Assembly (NCBI GenBank): GCA_029204225.1
Contig: CM055096.1
Location: 75,055,521 to 75,119,520, forward strand
Length of the DNA stretch: 64,000 bases
Direction of reading: 5' to 3'
Source: Diphasiastrum complanatum
Lineage: Eukaryota > Streptophyta > Lycopodiopsida > Lycopodiales > Lycopodiaceae
Shown here one piece after another: positions 13,025-24,018 of this stretch (position 1 is its first letter; each line of letters starts with the position of its first letter). The notes below the pieces were generated by a model that saw only the letters and a list, made by a program, of their open reading frames with translations, did no database searches and was not told the origin of the DNA. Position numbers and translations under genes: made by a program.

Positions 13025-13440
13025 GCTGCGTTTATCTACTGAAATATATCATGGTATCAAAGCCAGCCCTCTGACATGCATTTCGACTGACGCGTGCTGA
13101 CGTGAGTGACGCACCGGACGCGACTCCTCCCTACATCGAAACAAGGATGGTTCTGAAGAAAGAGGAGTCGAGACTGTGCAAAATATGTCCAGTCGCCTCC
13201 TGTTGAACGTTGCCTCACAGAAACCAGCATTGAAGACAAATGTCTTCCATGATGAAGAAACTCGTTTGATTAATAGAGAAGTAGCGCTGTTTGTGAAGAA
13301 CAGACAAGGAAAACTGAATGATTATGAGAAGAAAGGTTAGCACAATTATTGTGGAAAAGTTGAACACTTTGCCTCTGGATGCTTAGAAAAAGGACTACGA
13401 AAAGACATCATATTTTCAAGGACGACGAAACAGACACCAT
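12981..13440 (+). mobile_element. Copia 5' end: LTR tail, tRNA-Met-type PBS, gag remnant
   Basis: At 13,052 the sequence TGGTATCAAAGCC differs by one base from the usual Copia primer binding site for initiator tRNA-Met. It follows a CA dinucleotide that would end the LTR. A (TC)n run (12,981-13,022) lies in the LTR tail. Downstream at about 13,340-13,390 is a CCHC-type gag zinc knuckle (NYCGKVEHFASGC). The rest of the element is absent. It is a broken fossil in plus orientation. Confidence 0.72.
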
Positions 13441-14033
13441 ATTTTTTTTTACGTATGACATCATATTTTCTTACGTATGGAATGCATCCTATTTTGCCAA
13501 TTGTTTTTAACATAATCATTGATGTTGCATTTCTTAAGGCAAGAAGATTAGTGTAACGTAGTTCTACTTTTTTTTTTTTTGTTATCTTAGCATGTTTTGC
13601 TTGTGTTTTAGCTATGTTTTGATATTTTTGAGCTATGGCTCAACCTAATGGCCTCACCATAATTTTACTAGAAGAACATCAATTTGAAACTCTTTTTTAA
13701 AGAAATGACATCAAATCTATTACTTTTTCTATGTTATGGGAATTCTTGTCAGATTAACAACGTGACAAGCATTTCCTAATCTATTTGTCCAAACAGACAC
13801 TGAATGAAAGAGCTAAAACAAACATTACCTTTCTAAGAGCATATGTCAACAACAATTAATTAACTTATTTGTGAATGAGTTCCTAGCAACCGTGAACAAA
13901 GGAAAGATTATTAAGCAAAGTTGGCCGAAATTTGATTTTGGAGCATGGCGGTAAGAATTTTACCCATTGAACCATGTGCTATGCAGCTTTCCCTTTCTTT
14001 AAACCGCAGGTTCTCTTCTTTTCTTTCAAATCT

Positions 14034-14125
14034 CCCTTCCGCCCACGGAAGGGCCTCAGGCCTCCGCCCTCAGCGTCAGACCCTTTCGAGGCGGAAGGGC
14101 CTCGGAGCCGGTCCTCCCCCCCCCC
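14034..14125. repeat. GC-rich hairpin-forming patch
   Basis: A GC-rich island in AT-rich sequence. It has a perfect 8-bp stem (CCCTTCCG, loop CCCA, CGGAAGGG), and the string GGAAGGGCCTC occurs twice. The type of repeat is not recognised. Confidence 0.5.
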
Positions 14126-14569
14126 ACAAAACATTACCACGTGTCAATATCACAAAAATTATAGAGACCAGTATATATTTAAAAAATAAATAAATAAATA
14201 AATAAGATAGCAAGCAAGTGAAAAGCAATCCTAAAAAAAATAAGCCCCTACCTACGGCAGGGCCAAAAATAGTGCCTTATGCTTGCTCGAAAGTTTGTTT
14301 GTTGTATGTGTCCATTTCTTTGTTGGTATGGAAAAAGTAAAGAATATTTGGCATATTTATGGGTTTGTAAGGTTGTTTGTTAATCTAGTAAATGTCTTCG
14401 TTGAAGTGAGTGGTTCTTATTTTATTTAGTATGTTAACGGATGTGGGGTTACTTTGTCGCATTATTTAGTTAGCCCACAAGAATGCAAGAGTTCATTCCA
14501 ATATGACAGTTCGAATGTATTAAGCAAAGTATTTCATTTTTTAAATCTATGCACTTAGAAAAGGATCGG

Positions 14570-15080
14570 TTTGGAAAAGGATACCACAAGTTATTACATT
14601 AAGATCTTCCAAAAAACAATTTGGTTTGTGCTTTATTGATCGAGGTCATTGATCAACAAATTTGAAAATGTGATGGCCTATTGAAGATATTTTATCATGG
14701 AAAGTGTAAATTACAATATCTAGTTAGTTCTTGAAGTTTGTCTCCAGATAATGATGTTAAATCTTTTGTATTTATATATGTATATATAGTATTAAATGAA
14801 TGGTAGTGTCGCCAATGTTGTACATGGCTTTATTGGCATATGCCATCAATAAAGCTTTTGGTAATTCTATATGTGTCGAGTGATGTCTATAAGAATGTCG
14901 AAGTAATCCTTGAGTTAAAAGTGGCAATTTAAATGTTTTTCCAGTTTTTGCACCACCAGTTAGAAATATATGAATTCGTTGATTTGGTTGAAGTAGTTTT
15001 GCGCACATAATGTCATAAAAAATTATTCGTTGTGTTTCATTGACGATCCTAATTTTTGCAAAGTAAACATTTTCATCCAT
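14570..15080 (-). mobile_element. Helitron-like element copy C: PIF1 helicase N-terminal part
   Basis: Minus-strand 14,772-15,080 encodes the PIF1 ATPase start: IFYDIMCAKLLQPNQRIHIF, then FLTGGAKTGKTF (Walker A), then ALLMAYANKAMYNIGDTTIH. Degraded coding to about 14,570 continues into the segment that copy B also has (IGHxxxxFxDQxxRxIKHKP). It is the only copy in the window with the ATP-binding loop. The last 300 bp are interrupted by stops. On the right side it abuts the Copia element at 15,098, so one truncated or landed beside the other. Confidence 0.78.
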
Positions 15081-15097
15081 GATTGTGTATGGAAATT

Positions 15098-18000
15098 TTA
15101 TATTTTCTTGTGAGGAGTGTCTTGAATAGGGTTGGCAAAAGAAAGGAATGTCAAGCTCAATATTGTATTCACATTATTGTTCATCTTTTTATGGAGATTG
15201 TAGTTCTTCAGATTTAACATATCGTTAAATCTGAGATGTCGCTCCGTTGATAGAGCCTTTGTGAAGTAATCTGCTGCCATGTAGTTTGTTTTGCAGAAAA
15301 CCAGTTCTACTTCCTTGTTGTGCACTTTCTCTCTAAGGTAATGATACCTGATTTCTATATGTTTGCTTCGAGAGTGAAATCTTGGATAGAGAGATAGCGC
15401 TATTGTGCTTTGATTGTCACAATAGATTGTTGTAGGAAGTGGTTGTGCAAGGTTCAGGTCTGCAAGCAGTTGTCTTAGCCAGATCGCCTCTTTGGTTGCA
15501 TTGGTGGCAGCTATGTATTCAAATTCCGTTGATGATAATGCAACTGAGGTCTACTTCCGGCTGTTCCATGAGATTGAGCCTTGGTTGTATAAAAATACAA
15601 ATCCAGAAGTTGATTTTCTGGTGTCGGCATCTCCTGCCCACTCCGCATCTATGTAGGCTTCAAGGATGTTGGCAGTGTGGCTGCCTCTATAGCAGATGCT
15701 AAGAGTTTTCGTTGCCTGGATGTACTTCATGACCTTTGTTAGTGCCTTCCAATGAGTTAAGCCTGGATTTGACAGAAACTAGCTGAGTTCACTGATCGAA
15801 TATGCAAGGTCTGGTCGCGTACAGATCATTGCGTACATCAGTGAGCCAATGATGGATTTTCATCTCCTCCTTTTCTGCCTTAGTTTGAGGAGACTGTTCC
15901 TTTGATAGCTTTAGTCTAGGGTCGAGTGGAAAGTGACTTGGTCTGCATTTGGCCATTCCATACTTTTCCAACACATTGTTGAGATATCGTTGCTGACTAA
16001 TAAAGATGAGTCTGTTGGGTCGATCTCGTTGGAATTGGATTCCGAGACAATAGTGGGTTGGACCCATGTCAGTCATCTTGTATTCATGCGCCAACATGCA
16101 TTTTGTATCCTTCATCAGATTCAGACTGTTACGGAATAAGAGTGTATCATCTACGTAGAGAGTGATGATGATGAAGTAATCTGATACAGACTTGAAGTAG
16201 ACATTTGAGTTTGCTAAGTTTGGAATAAAACCATTCTCTATCATAAATGTGTTGATATTTTGGAACCAGCCTCTGGGTGACTATTTAAGCCTGTAGAGCA
16301 CCTTGTGGATTTTGCATACAAGGTGCTGATGCATGCCGTTGAGTTCGTATCCCTTTGGCTGCGTCATGTAGATTTCCTCTTTGATGATTCCATTGAGGAA
16401 AGCGGTCTGGACATCCATATGGTGGAATTCAAGATCTGATGTGGCTGCAAAGGAGAGGAGTAGGCAGACAAAAGCATGTTTGACGACTGGGCTCAAGATT
16501 TCTAAATAATCTAGATTTGGAATCTAGGAAAAGCCTTTGGTGACTAGCCTGGCCTTGTAACAATTCAGCCTTCCTTCAACGTCGTACTTTGCCTTGAATA
16601 TCTATTTGCATGGAAATGGTTTCCAGTCCTTTGGCAGTTGAGTGAGTGTCCATGTTTGATTCTCCATCAGAGAATTGAATTCGGTGTCCATCGCTACTTT
16701 CCACTGGTCAGCATCAGCAATAGACATTGCCTCAGAAACGGTGGTTGGTTCCTGCACAAAGTAGCAAGCCGGATCATCCATAAATCTGGATGGAGACTGT
16801 CTGGACTTGTTCGACCATCTGGGTTGAACTTCGATCCTTTGATGTGGGTTGAGTCGTTGAGGTTTTGGCTCATTGTCTGAGTCATCGTCGTTATTCAACA
16901 GTTGAATCCCTGGATCAAAATTGTCTGGTTGCTTGATCCCTGGGCCAGAATTATCAAAATTGTCAAAATTATTAGCAATTTTTCCTTTGTGGTCGATGAA
17001 CTGGTCTTCCACAAAAATGACATCTCTACTGGTGAATGTCTTTTCGATATCCAAATTGTAGAGCTTGTATGCCTTGTGATTTGGGGAATAGTCGATGAAG
17101 ATCATCTTCCTGCTCTTATCATCCAGCTTTCTTCTTAGATCTTTAGGGATCTGAGCAAAAGCGATGCATCCAAACACTCGAATATGTTTGAGTGATGGTT
17201 TTGATCCTGTCCACACCTCATAAGATGTCTTGCCATTCAAGGCTTTGGTGATGGATCGATTTTGCAAATAGACAGCTGTAGTAACAACTTCTGCCCATAA
17301 TGTCTTTGGAAGAGAGACATGGGCTATCATGCTTTTGGCACTCTCGATGAGTGTCCGATTCTTCCGTTCAGCTACACCATTGGACTGAGGTGAGTAGCTG
17401 GTTGTATATTGTTGATGTATCTCGTTGGCCTTGTAGAACTCCTTGAATTCTATGAAGATGTACTCTCCCCCTCCATCTGTGCGTAGAGCCTTGATCTTCC
17501 TCTGGGTCCAGTTTTCTGCAGACATCTTGAACTACATGAAGAACTTGAATGCTTCGGATTTGTTATTCAGATAGTAGGTTGCAGTCCTTCGGGAGAAGTC
17601 GTCGATGGAGGTTAGGAAATAGAGAGCTCCCCCTATGGAAGCAGTCTGCATCGGGCCACAAATGTGGCTATGTACAAGGTCAAGCAAGCCCTTAGATGTA
17701 TGAGCTGAGTTTGAACTGAAGGGACTCTTGGCATGCTTGCTGATAATACAGCTTTCGCATGGAGAAGTTGGCTTGCTGACTGAAGGCAGATCTTGTACTA
17801 GACTCAGAGCTGACATTTGCTGAATACTGTTGAAGCTAAGATGACCAAGTTTGAAATGGCACAACATATCTTCCGTAGGCTAGAACCTTCCGGGATTTGT
17901 CAAAAATTGTATAGCCTTCTGTATCGAATTCGATCCTTCGACCTGAATCGATGATTCTGCTAACTGAGAGCAGATTCTTGGTCAGATTTGGAACGTGGAG

Positions 18001-18668
18001 AACGTTGGACAGTAACTTGACTTTATTCTTTTGAATTCAACTCTGACTGTTCCTTCACCTTCAATTGAATGTGATGAGTTGTCTCCAAGTTGCACAACTC
18101 GAGAGTGGGTGAATGACTTATAGTCTTTGAACCAGTCGCGATGGTGGGTCATGTGTTGAGTTGCTCCGGATTCTAGATACCAGGAATCGATATCATGTTG
18201 TTGTCCGACTTTGGTCATGAAAGCTGCTTCATCTCCTTCTTCTTGTTGCTGATTTGAGTGACTGATTGTAGCACTATGTGCTTGTTGTTGGAACTGGTTC
18301 TTCTTTTCGTTGTTGTACTTCAAAGTTTGGTAGTCCTTGATTTTGTGGCAAGTCCTCTTACAATATCTGCAGAAAAGTTTCGGCACTGGTTGGAATGGTG
18401 AAGACTTTAGGCTTCAGGTAGACTCAATAATAGAGTCATGAGTGCATCGAAATCTTCTATGATTGAGCCAGTTGCAGTTATCTACTCCATAAGATTTTTG
18501 AACGTGTTGAGGTGACTCGAAACACTATCTGCATCAAACATTCTGAGGGTGAAGAATTTCTTCCTCAGATGAAGCTTGGACGTAACGTCTCTGATGTCGT
18601 AGAGAGTTGCTAGGATGTCCCATGCATTTTTAGTTGTCTGAGCAACACATATGTGGCTGATCTAAGTA
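15098..18668 (-). mobile_element. Copia LTR retrotransposon, nearly full coding region, broken
   Basis: In minus-strand order: gag UBN2 part (about 18,400-18,665, [13 protein letters not shown]); CCHC knuckle and protease (17,982-18,386, WYLESGATQHMT); pre-integrase zinc region (17,532-17,867); integrase core (16,602-17,525, YSPQSNGVAERKNRT); reverse transcriptase (15,789-16,496, MDVQTAFLNG and LYVDDTLL); RNase H end (15,098-15,325, ADYFTKALSTERHLRF). All the pol domains are recognisable, but the coding is broken in roughly half a dozen or more places. No LTR of its own was seen. The gag start is cut where LTR element A begins at 18,671, and the 3' side stops at Helitron copy C. Confidence 0.87.
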
Positions 18669-18670
18669 TT

Positions 18671-19333
18671 TGTTGACTGATTCCTCTGTCTATCCACTGG
18701 TTTAGCTTGTTTGTTTTTTGTTACAACTTATGCTACCTCCATTCTGGTTGTTAGCTGGGCATGTTCTTGATCATTTCTATTTGGTTCAATGCCCAGATCA
18801 GGCAGCAGATTCTTGGGGCTGTAGTATGGTTCAACTTGTCATGGATACTCAGTTTTCGAACACTCTTGAACTCTTGAAATCACTTGCAATCATTCTACCA
18901 TGCAAGCACACCAAGAATGTCCGAAAATAGCTCTTCTTGAAACACGGTTGGGCATTACTATGGCGCTTTAAAACATAATGCTAGAACGGATCATTGCAAA
19001 ATGGAAACTAAACTACTTGCAAGATAAAAAAAACTAGCCTAGCATGCCACATTCATTAAAAAAACAGAAAATTAATTCCTACAAGCATTCAAGAATCAAG
19101 AAGGTCCATCTTCTTGGTTCTTGAATTTTCCAAGAAACTCAAGAAACCAAAACGTAAATGAATTTGCAAAATCTATACCACATTATTGGCTACAAATTTC
19201 TTGGATGCCTGCAACCTACATTAATCCACAAGAAAACATGAAATCTAATCCACAACTAGGAAAGCAAGAAAACTAATCCACTCTAAATCCACAACCACAC
19301 ACAATATGAAGGGCATGATCATAGGGGCATCAC
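18671..19333 (-). repeat. LTR of element A, downstream copy (U3-truncated)
   Basis: A direct repeat of 19,923-20,589. It starts at TGTTGACTGATTCC on the plus strand and ends at GGGGCATCAC. Confidence 0.85.
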
Positions 19334-19645
19334 CGTCGGTCGAGATCTGATCAAAAACTCGTCGGTCGAGATCTGACGCAAACCCGTCGGTCGAGATCTG
19401 AAAAAAAATCGTTGATTGAAATTTCAAAAAAAAATTCTGAGATTTCAAAAAAAACGTCGATTGAGATTTCAAAAAAAATCGTCGGTTGAGATTTCAAAAA
19501 AAAAATCGTCGATGGAGATTTCAAAATCGTCGGCTGAGATATGAGCGGAGGGCGTCGGCTGAGATATGAGCGGAGGGCGTCAGCTGAGATGTGAGCGGAG
19601 GGCGTCGATTGAGATGTGAAGGGAAGCGTCGGCTGAGATATGAAA
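19334..19645 (-). repeat. Minisatellite leader of element A, about 25-bp units
   Basis: About 12 degenerate units that each begin CGTCGGYTGAGAT or CGTCGGTCGAGATCTGA, with periods of about 21-27 bp. Early units carry A-runs and later ones GAGCGGAGGG. The same core recurs at 62.6-63.1 kb in element B, also between the primer binding site and the gag position. Confidence 0.85.
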
Positions 19646-19922
19646 GAAATAGAGCGTGACGGAGTGGCTGAAGGAGTGTAGTTGATGGGTGTGGGCTCTG
19701 GTTTGCAGTTGTTGTGGTGTGCTGGTTGGTTTGTAGGATCAGGTGCAAGCAAGTTGGTTTTCAGACGGATTTGCAAGCAAGTTGTTTTGCCTGCGATTGT
19801 TGTTTCTTGCAAGTCATTTTGCAGGTAGGGTAGTTCGTTTGCAAGGTAGACTATAGATCAGAACACTGTTGCAGCAGGTGTGGTTTTATGACGTGTGGAG
19901 TTCAAGCAGCAACGGTGCCAAA

Positions 19923-20938
19923 TGTTGACTGATTCCTCTGTCTGTCCATTGGTTCTACTTGTTTGTTTCTTATTACAGCTTATGCTACCTCCATTCTGGT
20001 TGTTAGCTGGGCATGTTCTTGATCATTTCTATTTGGTTCAATGCCCAGATTAGGCAACAGATTCTTGGGGCTGTAGTATGATTCAACCTGTCACGGATAC
20101 TCAGTTTTCGAACACTCTTGAACTCTTGAAATCACTTGCAATCATTCTACTATGCAAGCACACCAAGAATGCCCAAAAATAGCTCTTCTTGAAACATGGT
20201 TGGGCATTACTATGGCACTTTAAAACATAATGCTAGAACGGATCATTGCAAAATAGAAACTAAACTACTTGCAAGATCATAAAACTAGCCTAGCATGCCA
20301 CATTCATTAAAAAAACAGAAAATTAATTCCTACAAGCATTCAAGAATCAAAAAGCTCCATCTTCTTGGTTCTTGAATTTCCCAAGAAACTCAAGAAACCA
20401 AAACTTAGATGAATTTGCAAGATCTATACCACATTATTGGCTACAAATTTCTTGGATGCTTGCAACCTACATTAATCCACAAGAAAACATGAAATCTAAT
20501 CCACAACTAGGAAAGCAAAAAACCTAATCCACTCTAAATCCACAACCACACACAATAGGAATGAAAGGGCATGATCATAGGGGCATCACTCAAGAAAACT
20601 ATCATGATCAAGGAGCTTAGTGTAGCATCAAACTCATGGGAAATCTTCTTATTAAGCATGGAGTAGATACAATGCAAAAAGCTCCTCTTCACAAACAGGG
20701 AGTCTCTTAAATAAGCAAGAGAGCTCCTTAGGTGGCATCCTAGTGGAATTTCCACATTTCACAAACTACAAGTGGAATAATGCTCTCCACTAGAGGTCAC
20801 CATCAAAAGGTGTCTCTCTCTACTTTCTTTAAGAGAGGTTAGAGTGTTTGAGATGATTAAATCGTAGTGCTGATATAGCTCAGTTATTTGGTGGTTTGAG
20901 TTGTTGGGGTGCAAACTTGATGAACCTACCCTCCAACA
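19923..20938 (-). repeat. LTR of element A, upstream copy (about 1016 bp)
   Basis: On the minus strand it begins TGTTGGAGGGTAGG and ends GTCAACA. A TATA-like GCTTATTTAAGAGAC lies on the minus strand at about 20,701-20,716. 20,466-20,834 matches 57,680-58,055 of element B. Confidence 0.75.
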
Positions 20939-21639
20939 AATATAAAAACAGGAAAAAACTAATGAATCAAAACTTGGTAGAACCGGCTACTTAGAAAAAC
21001 AGAAAAATGCTTAAGAAAAGTTTCACTAAAATGTCTGTATAAATTGACCTCGCTTGGCTTGCTGCATAAAAATTTGACGTCGCTCTCTTTACAAAGACTC
21101 AAGCAGATATTTTTCCGTAAAAGGGGTGAGTACGCCTCAGAAAAACCCAGATTTTTTAAGTTACAACTTGAACTAGATATATGTTGATCTCTCCAATCTC
21201 CTACAATGGGTTTCTGACCTTGCCCACCTTTGAGTAAGTGTATTTCGACTTGATTTAACCCATGTTAGAAGGTTGAGTACCCCACTTTGTACAATCTCCC
21301 AAGCTACTCTCCTAACTTTTCTACAATTGTTGACCTTGCCAAAGCTATCTAGTACAAATCTGACCTCGCCATATTGCAAAGTGACAAGACTATCAACATA
21401 TAGGGAGCAAATTTGATAATCAACATGCATCGTTCCACCTTGCTCATTGGCCGGCGGTCTGCTACTCGTCGACTTCATTGGTGGTGACGCTTCCCATATA
21501 TTTGGATTCTGAAGCTCCCTTGTTTGTGCTCAGTCGACGCTCTCTATAGTCCAATGTCCTTGATTTCGCTTTCTGATATCCTTCATATGATTGTAATAGC
21601 TAGAATCTGGTCAAAACCAATCTCAAACTGCAGCTATTC
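20939..21639. other. No gene recognised
   Basis: Spacer between LTR element A and the Ty3 fragment. A minus-strand open frame at 21,173-21,478 has no recognisable domain. Confidence 0.4.
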
Positions 21640-23245
21640 CACAAGAGTGGTAGGCATTGGTGTAGGTTATTACTGTTGAAGAACATATACCTATTGATGG
21701 TGAGGTAGTGGCACGATCTAAGGATAAAGAGAAGGAGCCAAAACATGATGCGATATAAGCAAATGCAAGTTTCAGTGGGAGTTCTACATCATGTAATGAC
21801 ATTAATCATCTTGTGGTTGCTACACAGGATGTCTTGCAACGATTTCAGAGGTATCAGGGGCCTCACTCATCTTGTGAAATGGTCCACATGGTTGTGGATT
21901 AAATTGCTAATTTTGTTAATAACTATAAATTTCAGGTGATGGTTGGTCAATTCATTCAAATAGCTTTGTACTTAGTTGATTCGATCCGTGCTAAGTTGTT
22001 TGGGTTGCAGCAACCTACTATTGTGTCGTCTACATCTGTGAATAATATTGTTCAATCCATGGAGCAAGATATTGTACCTACTCTGAAAATCATTATTAAA
22101 AAAAATTCATATTTACGGTGGCCAAATTGATGGTGAGGTAGGTGTAAATATTATGTCAAAAGACATGCATACGAAATCGGTCAATATATTGCTTCACAAG
22201 AGCCAATTGATAATACAAAAGGCAAATCATACACGCGACTCTCTTGTGGGGGAAGTGCAAAAGGTTATTGTTCAGATTAAGGAGTTGACATTTCTGTTGT
22301 GATGTGATTATCAACAAATTTGCATCCTATTTTATTGGGACAAATGTGGCTCGGTGCTGCTAAGGTGGTGCATGATTGATCCACTGGTGTGGTCACTATT
22401 CCTTTTGATGGATAGAAGCTTCAATTATAAACACACCAGTGCAAGGTTGCATCGAAGATTCATCCTGTTGGAGTGGAAACAGTTGAAGAATTGTTATTTA
22501 AGCCTTTGATGAAGAAATCTGAGGAAGATTTGCATATCACTAGCGTGTTCCCACACTATGTACCAGTTGGAGAAGTGCATTTATCATATGTAGTCAATCT
22601 TTTTGTTGCACTTCCAAGTGATGATATACAGTTTTTGAAAGATTTGTATTATCTAGATATTATTTTAAAAGTTCAAGAGAATAAAATGGATGAGTTTTAG
22701 ACACAATGGCCTATAAGCTAGTTTGAGGTTATTGAAGAATCATGTACTCTAAAGGAGAAGCCGACATGATTAAATTCTTCACAAATTGCTCATGAGAAGG
22801 TTGTCCCAATTAATCTGGGTACTGAAGAAGATCTGAAATGTGTAACATTTTTGCAGAGCATAGTTTGTAGTTTATTGCTCAAGCAACACAACTCTTTCAA
22901 AAGCATAAAGGAGTGTCTGCTTGGTCTTATGATGATTTGTGGGGTGTTCCAAAAGAAAATCATGAACACACTATTGACATCACTATTGATGTGAAACCAG
23001 TACACAACATCATCATATGAATCCAAAACATGCTGATTGTGTCCCGACGGAAATTGAAAAATTAATAAAGGTGAGTTTCATTTATGCTATTGACTACAGT
23101 CTGTGGTTGAGTCCAATTGTGATAGTCTCTAAGAAGAATGAGAATTTACAAGTATGTAAGGATTATTGCAAGTTGAATCTTTTTACCATTAAAGATCACT
23201 TCCCATTACCTTTGATGGAGCAAATATTAGATGCGGTCGTTTCCT
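21640..23245 (+). mobile_element. Ty3/Gypsy fragment: gag-protease region to start of RT
   Basis: Plus-strand coding remains. Toward the right end they contain the Ty3 RT N-terminus (IDYSLWLSPIVIVSKKN, then KDHFPLPLMEQILDAV, about 23,080-23,240). This is preceded by the linker AWSYDDLWGVP (about 22,920). The layout resembles the Tat branch. Similarity ends abruptly near 23,245. No LTR was found. It is old and broken in many places. Confidence 0.75.
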
Positions 23246-24010
23246 ATTTCCTATGCAGGGCCATGGGCCTTGCCACAAAGCTCTTGTTTGCTTGGAAAAG
23301 AAACATCAAACATCCAAATTGAAAGTTTGCAATGTCCTCGCAAAAAGCTCTCCAAGATTCGCCTCCATATATGCAACCAACACAGAACAGCCAAAATGTC
23401 AAATGCATGCATGCTTGCCAAGTATCCTCCACTAGCTTCTCTGGCGCACAACAAAAGTTGGAAACTTCCACTAAACTCTTTCATTGAGCTCCAAAATAGA
23501 GCTTCCAAAAGCTTCCATCATGTTTGCAAACTCTTCCATCAAGCTGCAAACAAGAGCTTCCACACTCTTCCACTAGTTCTAGACTCTTCCATTGACGAGC
23601 TCCAAAAGAGTTTGCAAACTCTTTTGAGAGCCTTCAAAGCTTGCAAAATGTTCCATTGGCCTTAGAATCCAATAAACGATAGTACTTTAAAAAAATAATA
23701 ATAAATCAAAAAATTAAATTGAAATTAAGACTTTGTCCCACCTTGGCCTTGGGAAGGACACATCACCCCACAAGAAAAGTGTCTCGTTGTCCCTGCCATA
23801 TATGGTGGGGCCAACAAGAGAGATCTCAAATAGTGTAGCCCAAAATCTCAAATAGGCTAGCCCAAAATAGGGCTCGGTGGAGGATTGCATGAGCATTTAG
23901 AAATTTGACAAATGAAGTGCAATATAAGAACCCTAAGCCAACGACCCTTTAGAGCTCAAAACCCTAAGTGGAAGAGAAATAACATAATTTACAGCAACCA
24001 AGAGATATAG
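23246..24010. other. Repeat-like sequence of unknown type
   Basis: Contains many short internal repeats (CTTCCA, CTCTTCCA, GAGCTCCAAAA) at 23,440-23,640 and a doubled TAGCCCAAAAT at 23,830-23,870. No coding domain was seen. It could be part of an LTR, but no partner copy is in the window. Confidence 0.4.
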
Positions 24011-24018
24011 ATAAAGGA

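Larger units (their letters stand above)
18671..20938 (-). mobile_element. Compact non-autonomous LTR element A
   Basis: Two direct repeats (18,671-19,333 and 19,923-20,589) differ by about 5% by eye, mostly transitions, and flank only about 590 bp. On the minus strand the upstream LTR reads TGTTGGAGGG...GTCAACA (TG...CA, TGTTG/CAACA ends) over 19,923-20,938. It is followed by TTTGGCACCGTTGCTGCTTG, a plausible degenerate primer binding site of the TGGCRCCGTTGC class. The downstream LTR copy lacks about 350 bp of U3. The internal region has no gag or pol, only tandem repeats. It resembles TRIM or deletion-derivative elements and looks moderately young. No matching target-site duplication was found. 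Confidence 0.78.

Noticed and set aside
13945-14193. Two overlapping plus-strand frames of 71-82 codons
   Set aside because: They overlap in different frames across a GC-rich hairpin patch and A-rich repeats. There is no domain.
18666-20943. Target-site duplication for LTR element A
   Set aside because: The flanking 5-mers (GTATT and AATAT) do not match, so no duplication is claimed.
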